Source: Paenarthrobacter aurescens TC1
GTDB taxonomy: Bacteria > Actinomycetota > Actinomycetes > Actinomycetales > Micrococcaceae
DNA: 64,000 nucleotides
Direction of reading: 5' to 3'
Assembly: GCA_000014925.1 (NCBI GenBank)
Contig: CP000474.1
Coordinates: 2,170,001-2,234,000 of the forward strand
Positions 61,080 through 64,000 of this stretch are shown piece after piece. Position 1 is the stretch's first letter; each line of letters begins with the position of its first letter. The position numbers and the translations under genes were made by a program. A model generated the notes under the pieces. The model was not told the origin of the DNA. It was given only the letters and a program-made list of their open reading frames with translations, and did not search any database.

Positions 61080-63014
61080 TCAGGCTTGGTTGCTGACCAA
61101 GCCCGGCTCTGCGGCGCCCGCTTCAGTACGTCCCGCAAACAACAGCGGCGCGAAGAATCCGCCAAGTTCCGCCGTGGCCGTCAGGGGCAGCACGTTGGCG
61201 ACGTACTGGTCAGGGCGGACGACAACAACGACGCCGTCGCGGCTGAGGCCTCGTGTATCGAAGATGTCAGCGTTCGGGTCGGCGCCGAAGACCTTCTCGA
61301 GGTACGTGAGCTTGAATGGTCCGACCGTCGGCTTGAAAGCTGCAGGTACTGCGTTGATATCGATGGTGGTGTGGTCTTGCTGGTAGATCACCTTCACATC
61401 GAACCAGGCGTCGCGGTCAGCGCTCGACGGCGTCGCGGCCAGCGGCGATTCCGGCGAGTTCGCGATCCATTCGGCGAAGTCCGCCACCGGACCAGCGGCG
61501 CCAGCCTGGGCGGCGTCAGCGAAAACGTAGATGCGCCAGCGCCCATCAGCTTTGGCGTGGTGACCCAGGTGCATGGGATTGGTGTCGCAGACGCGGACAA
61601 CCGACGCGGACTTGAAGCGTTTACCCACCGGGAAGCCGGTGGCGAGTTCCTGGTGCTGTGCTTCGGCTACAAGCATCGATGGGGCGTATTGGGTCATGAA
61701 GCCGGCAGGGAATTCGGCGGTGCTGGTGTAAAAGGTCTCCAGTTCCGCGGGATCTTCGAACTCTTCGGGTTTCTTGGCCATCAACGTGGACCACTGCTTG
61801 TCGAAGTCGATGAGGTTCTTCGCCACCACCTGGCGTTCGGCCGAGTAGGTGTCCAGCAGTCTTTCCGGGCTGCGGCCTTCGAGGACGTGGCCGAGTTTCC
61901 AGCCGATGTTGAAGCCGTCTTGCATGGAGACGTTCATGCCTTGGCCGGCCTTGGCGGAGTGGGTGTGGCAGGCGTCGCCGGTGATGAACACCCGTGGGGT
62001 GCGCGTTCCGCGCTCCTCCGGCAGAACGTCGTCGAACCTGTCCGTGAGCCGGTGGCCTACCTCGTAGACGCTGTGCCAAGCAACGTTGCGGACGTCCAAT
62101 GTGTACGGGTGGAGGATGTCGTTGGCCTTTTGGATGATCTGCTCAATGGTCGTCTTGCGCACAGCGCCTTTGTCATTGGGATTAACTTCGCCCAGGTCCA
62201 CGTACATGCGGAACAGGTGGCCGCCCTCGCGGGGGATCAGCAGGATGCTGCCGCCCTCGCCGGACTGGATGGCGCACTTGGTGCGGATGTCAGGGAAGTC
62301 GGTGACGGCGAGGACGTCCATGACGCCCCACGCATGGTTGGCTTGGTCGCCGGCAAGGTGGCAGCCAATGGATTCGCGAACCTTGCTGCGGGCGCCGTCT
62401 GCTCCCACGACGTACTTGGCCCGGATGATCCGCTCGTGGCCTTCGTTGGGCCCGGACGTGTGGGCAAGCGTTACGGCCACAGGATATTCGCCCTCGCCGG
62501 TGACCTGGAGACCGTGGAACTCATAGCCGTAGTCCGGCGTCATGCGTGTGGGGGAGTTGGCCATGAACTCCGCGAAGTAGTCCAGGACGCGGGCCTGGTT
62601 GACGATCAGGTGCGGGAATTCGCTGATACCGGCCGGATCATCCACGGCGCGGGCGGCGCGGACGATGCGGGAGTGGTCAGCCGGGTCCGGCTTCCAGAAG
62701 GCCATCTCCGTGATGCGGTAGGCCTCGGCGGTGATGCGCTCCGCAAACCCGAATGCTTGAAAGGTCTCCACGCTGCGTGCTTGGATGCCGTCTGCCTGGC
62801 CGATGGCCAAACGACCGGGACGTCGCTCAATAATGCGGGTGGTGACATCCGGAAACTGGGAAAGCTGTGCCGCGGTCAGCATCCCAGCAGGACCCGTGCC
62901 CACGATAAGGACGTCAACTTCGTCGGGAAGCTCGGCTGGGCGGTTGATTCCGATGCCGGCCGCAGGCTCGACTCGCGGGTCACCGGATACGTAACCGTGG
63001 TGGTGGAACTGCAC
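61080..63014 (-). CDS. FAD-binding aromatic hydroxylase (MobA-like, 3-hydroxybenzoate 4-monooxygenase type)
   Basis: 644 aa class A flavin monooxygenase. FAD motif DVLIVGTGPAGMLTAAQLSQ at the N-terminus, GADGARSKVRESIG (DG motif), and FITGDACHTHSAKAGQGMNV (GD motif) are intact; the C-terminal thioredoxin-like domain is present (IYVFADAAQAG, VVVVRPDQYVANVLPL). Length and overall pattern match phenol or 3-hydroxybenzoate hydroxylases; the pattern is closest to MobA as I recall it, from IGQADGIQARSVETFQAFGF. It hydroxylates an aromatic ring with NAD(P)H and oxygen; the exact substrate is not certain. Confidence 0.87.
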   Translation of the reverse strand: MQFHHHGYVSGDPRVEPAAGIGINRPAELPDEVDVLIVGTGPAGMLTAAQLSQFPDVTTRIIERRPGRLAIGQADGIQARSVETFQAFGFAERITAEAYRITEMAFWKPDPADHSRIVRAARAVDDPAGISEFPHLIVNQARVLDYFAEFMANSPTRMTPDYGYEFHGLQVTGEGEYPVAVTLAHTSGPNEGHERIIRAKYVVGADGARSKVRESIGCHLAGDQANHAWGVMDVLAVTDFPDIRTKCAIQSGEGGSILLIPREGGHLFRMYVDLGEVNPNDKGAVRKTTIEQIIQKANDILHPYTLDVRNVAWHSVYEVGHRLTDRFDDVLPEERGTRTPRVFITGDACHTHSAKAGQGMNVSMQDGFNIGWKLGHVLEGRSPERLLDTYSAERQVVAKNLIDFDKQWSTLMAKKPEEFEDPAELETFYTSTAEFPAGFMTQYAPSMLVAEAQHQELATGFPVGKRFKSASVVRVCDTNPMHLGHHAKADGRWRIYVFADAAQAGAAGPVADFAEWIANSPESPLAATPSSADRDAWFDVKVIYQQDHTTIDINAVPAAFKPTVGPFKLTYLEKVFGADPNADIFDTRGLSRDGVVVVVRPDQYVANVLPLTATAELGGFFAPLLFAGRTEAGAAEPGLVSNQA

Positions 63015-63056
63015 GGGCTTTCCTCACTTCTTTGTGGGCAATGATCTAGGTTTGTT

Positions 63057-63085
63057 CGATAATAGAACAGCGTGTTCTATTATCG
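63057..63085. promoter_or_regulatory. Perfect inverted repeat upstream of the aromatic monooxygenase gene
   Basis: CGATAATAGAACA (63057-63069) and TGTTCTATTATCG (63073-63085) are exact inverted copies with a 3-base centre, about 45 bases before the monooxygenase ATG. It is most likely an operator for a dimeric regulator such as IclR- or MarR-type, as common in front of aromatic degradation genes. No such regulator gene is in the window. Confidence 0.8.
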
Positions 63086-63197
63086 CTCCAATAATCGTAA
63101 TGCGGCTCACACCCGCGTTCAAGTACCTCACGCGTCTTATGACAGAACCTGGTGTTCGCCTCCTTCGGATTGACCTACGGGCATGTCAGGATCAGGT

Positions 63198-64000
63198 ATG
63201 CCGCGACTGATGCTCCTGGACACTGCCTCCCTGTACTTCCGTGCCTTCTACGGTGTGCCCGATTCCATCCGCCGACCCGACGGAACACCCGTGAACGCAG
63301 TGCGGGGACTCATGGACATGATCGCCCGCCTCACCACCGACTACGAAGCCACGCACCTCGTCGCCTGCTGGGACAACGACTGGCGCCCTCAATGGCGCGT
63401 GGATCTGATCCCCAGCTACAAGTCCCACCGAGTCGCTGAAATCGTTCCAAACGGCCCGGACGTTGAGGTTGTCCCGGACCCCCTTGAAGCGCAGATACCC
63501 ATGATCCGCCGCGTACTGGACCTTGCCGGGATCGCCGTGGTGGGCGTTGACGACCATGAGGCCGACGATGTCGTGGGGACCTATGCGAGCCAAGCGCACA
63601 TCCCGACCGACGTGGTCACCGGCGACCGCGACCTTTTCCAGCTCGTCGACGATGACCGTGAGGTCCGTATCATCTACACCGCCCGGGGCATGAAAAACCT
63701 GGAAGTTGTCACGGACGTCGTAGTGGTGGGCAAGTACCGTGTCCTGCCCCAGCAATATGCCGACTTCGCAACACTCCGGGGCGATGCCTCCGACGGGCTC
63801 CCCGGCGTTGCCGGCATAGGAGAAAAGACGGCAGCATCATTGCTTGGCGAGCACGGATCATTGGAAGGACTGCTTGAAGCGGCAGAAGACCCCGACGGCG
63901 GTCTGTCGGCTTCCATACGCGCGAAGCTGTCCGCGGCTGCTGACTACCTCAAGGTGGCACCCGCCGTCGTGAACGTTGTGCGCGACTTGAAGGTGCCGAC
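63198..64000 (+). CDS. 5'-3' exonuclease (PolA-N domain type), incomplete at the window end
   Basis: 267 codons are visible from the ATG at 63198, and the frame is still open at the window end. It reads MPRLMLLDTASLYFRAFYGV, the conserved start of the DNA polymerase I 5'-3' exonuclease family, followed by acidic catalytic clusters (CWDNDWRPQ, DDHEADDVVGTYA, TGDRDLFQLVDD) and the helix-hairpin-helix region GLPGVAGIGEKTAASLL. No polymerase domain is seen within the window. It degrades flaps and RNA primers from 5' ends. Divergent from the aromatic monooxygenase gene. Confidence 0.92.
   Translation, partial: MPRLMLLDTASLYFRAFYGVPDSIRRPDGTPVNAVRGLMDMIARLTTDYEATHLVACWDNDWRPQWRVDLIPSYKSHRVAEIVPNGPDVEVVPDPLEAQIPMIRRVLDLAGIAVVGVDDHEADDVVGTYASQAHIPTDVVTGDRDLFQLVDDDREVRIIYTARGMKNLEVVTDVVVVGKYRVLPQQYADFATLRGDASDGLPGVAGIGEKTAASLLGEHGSLEGLLEAAEDPDGGLSASIRAKLSAAADYLKVAPAVVNVVRDLKVP

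Noticed and set aside
61086..63044. 652-codon open frame on the forward strand across the aromatic monooxygenase
   Set aside because: The reverse strand carries intact FAD motifs; the forward product is Val/Gly/Asp-rich with no domain.

Overview
The window is chromosomal DNA from a high-GC Gram-positive bacterium, most likely an Arthrobacter/Paenarthrobacter-type member of the Micrococcaceae. This is inferred from gene content: a GAF-ANTAR pair, a corynebacterial-type inositol regulator, an OleA/OleBC/OleD olefin cluster with the actinobacterial B-C fusion, and a DtxR/IdeR-type iron box. GTG and TTG starts and ATGA overlaps are frequent. No rRNA, tRNA, prophage, insertion sequence or CRISPR array is visible. 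No gene-free stretch exceeds about 230 bases.

Bases 1-24,040 hold a large inositol catabolic region. A forward operon (1,675-10,119) encodes IolC, an aldolase-like protein, IolD, IolA, an IolE/IolI-like TIM barrel, IolG and IolH, and ends at a strong terminator. A tautomerase gene precedes it. A reverse cluster (10,221-13,548) adds two Gfo/Idh/MocA dehydrogenases and a TIM-barrel isomerase, divergent from a LacI regulator. An FrcBCA-like sugar ABC importer (14,854-17,889) follows, then four consecutive dehydrogenase genes (18,002-22,253). IolB and a GntR regulator (probable IolR) lie on the reverse strand. A 10-bp motif, TGWCAGGACA, recurs in front of the tautomerase, iolC, the reverse cluster, the importer and the GntR gene, overlapping or flanking the likely promoters. 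It therefore looks like one regulon, and a LacI-type palindrome adds local control at the reverse cluster. Together these genes cover uptake of an inositol-like substrate, its oxidation, ring opening and conversion to malonate semialdehyde and acetyl-CoA.

Bases 24,268-29,564 carry a ChaB-like protein and then oleA-oleBC-oleD for head-to-head condensation of fatty acyl chains into long-chain olefins. Bases 29,684-43,922 are a mixed housekeeping and accessory stretch: APC permease, MBL-fold protein, SQR-like flavoprotein, cold-shock protein, Kef-type antiporter, DHFR-like protein, LigD-type polymerase, two small proteins of uncertain function, PoxB, UvrA2-like ATPase, SnoaL-like and RidA-like proteins, and ArfB.

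Bases 43,996-48,023 are an iron-box-controlled siderophore uptake operon with a fused double permease. Small stress-type and hypothetical genes follow, including two more DHFR-like proteins, a DksA-like protein and an MFS transporter.

Bases 53,620-60,972 form a tightly coupled five-gene reverse operon (SWIM zinc finger, DUF5691, MoxR AAA ATPase, DUF5682, VWA). This is the best candidate in the window for a poorly described molecular system. The window ends with a MobA-like aromatic monooxygenase behind a perfect inverted repeat, and the start of a 5'-3' exonuclease gene.
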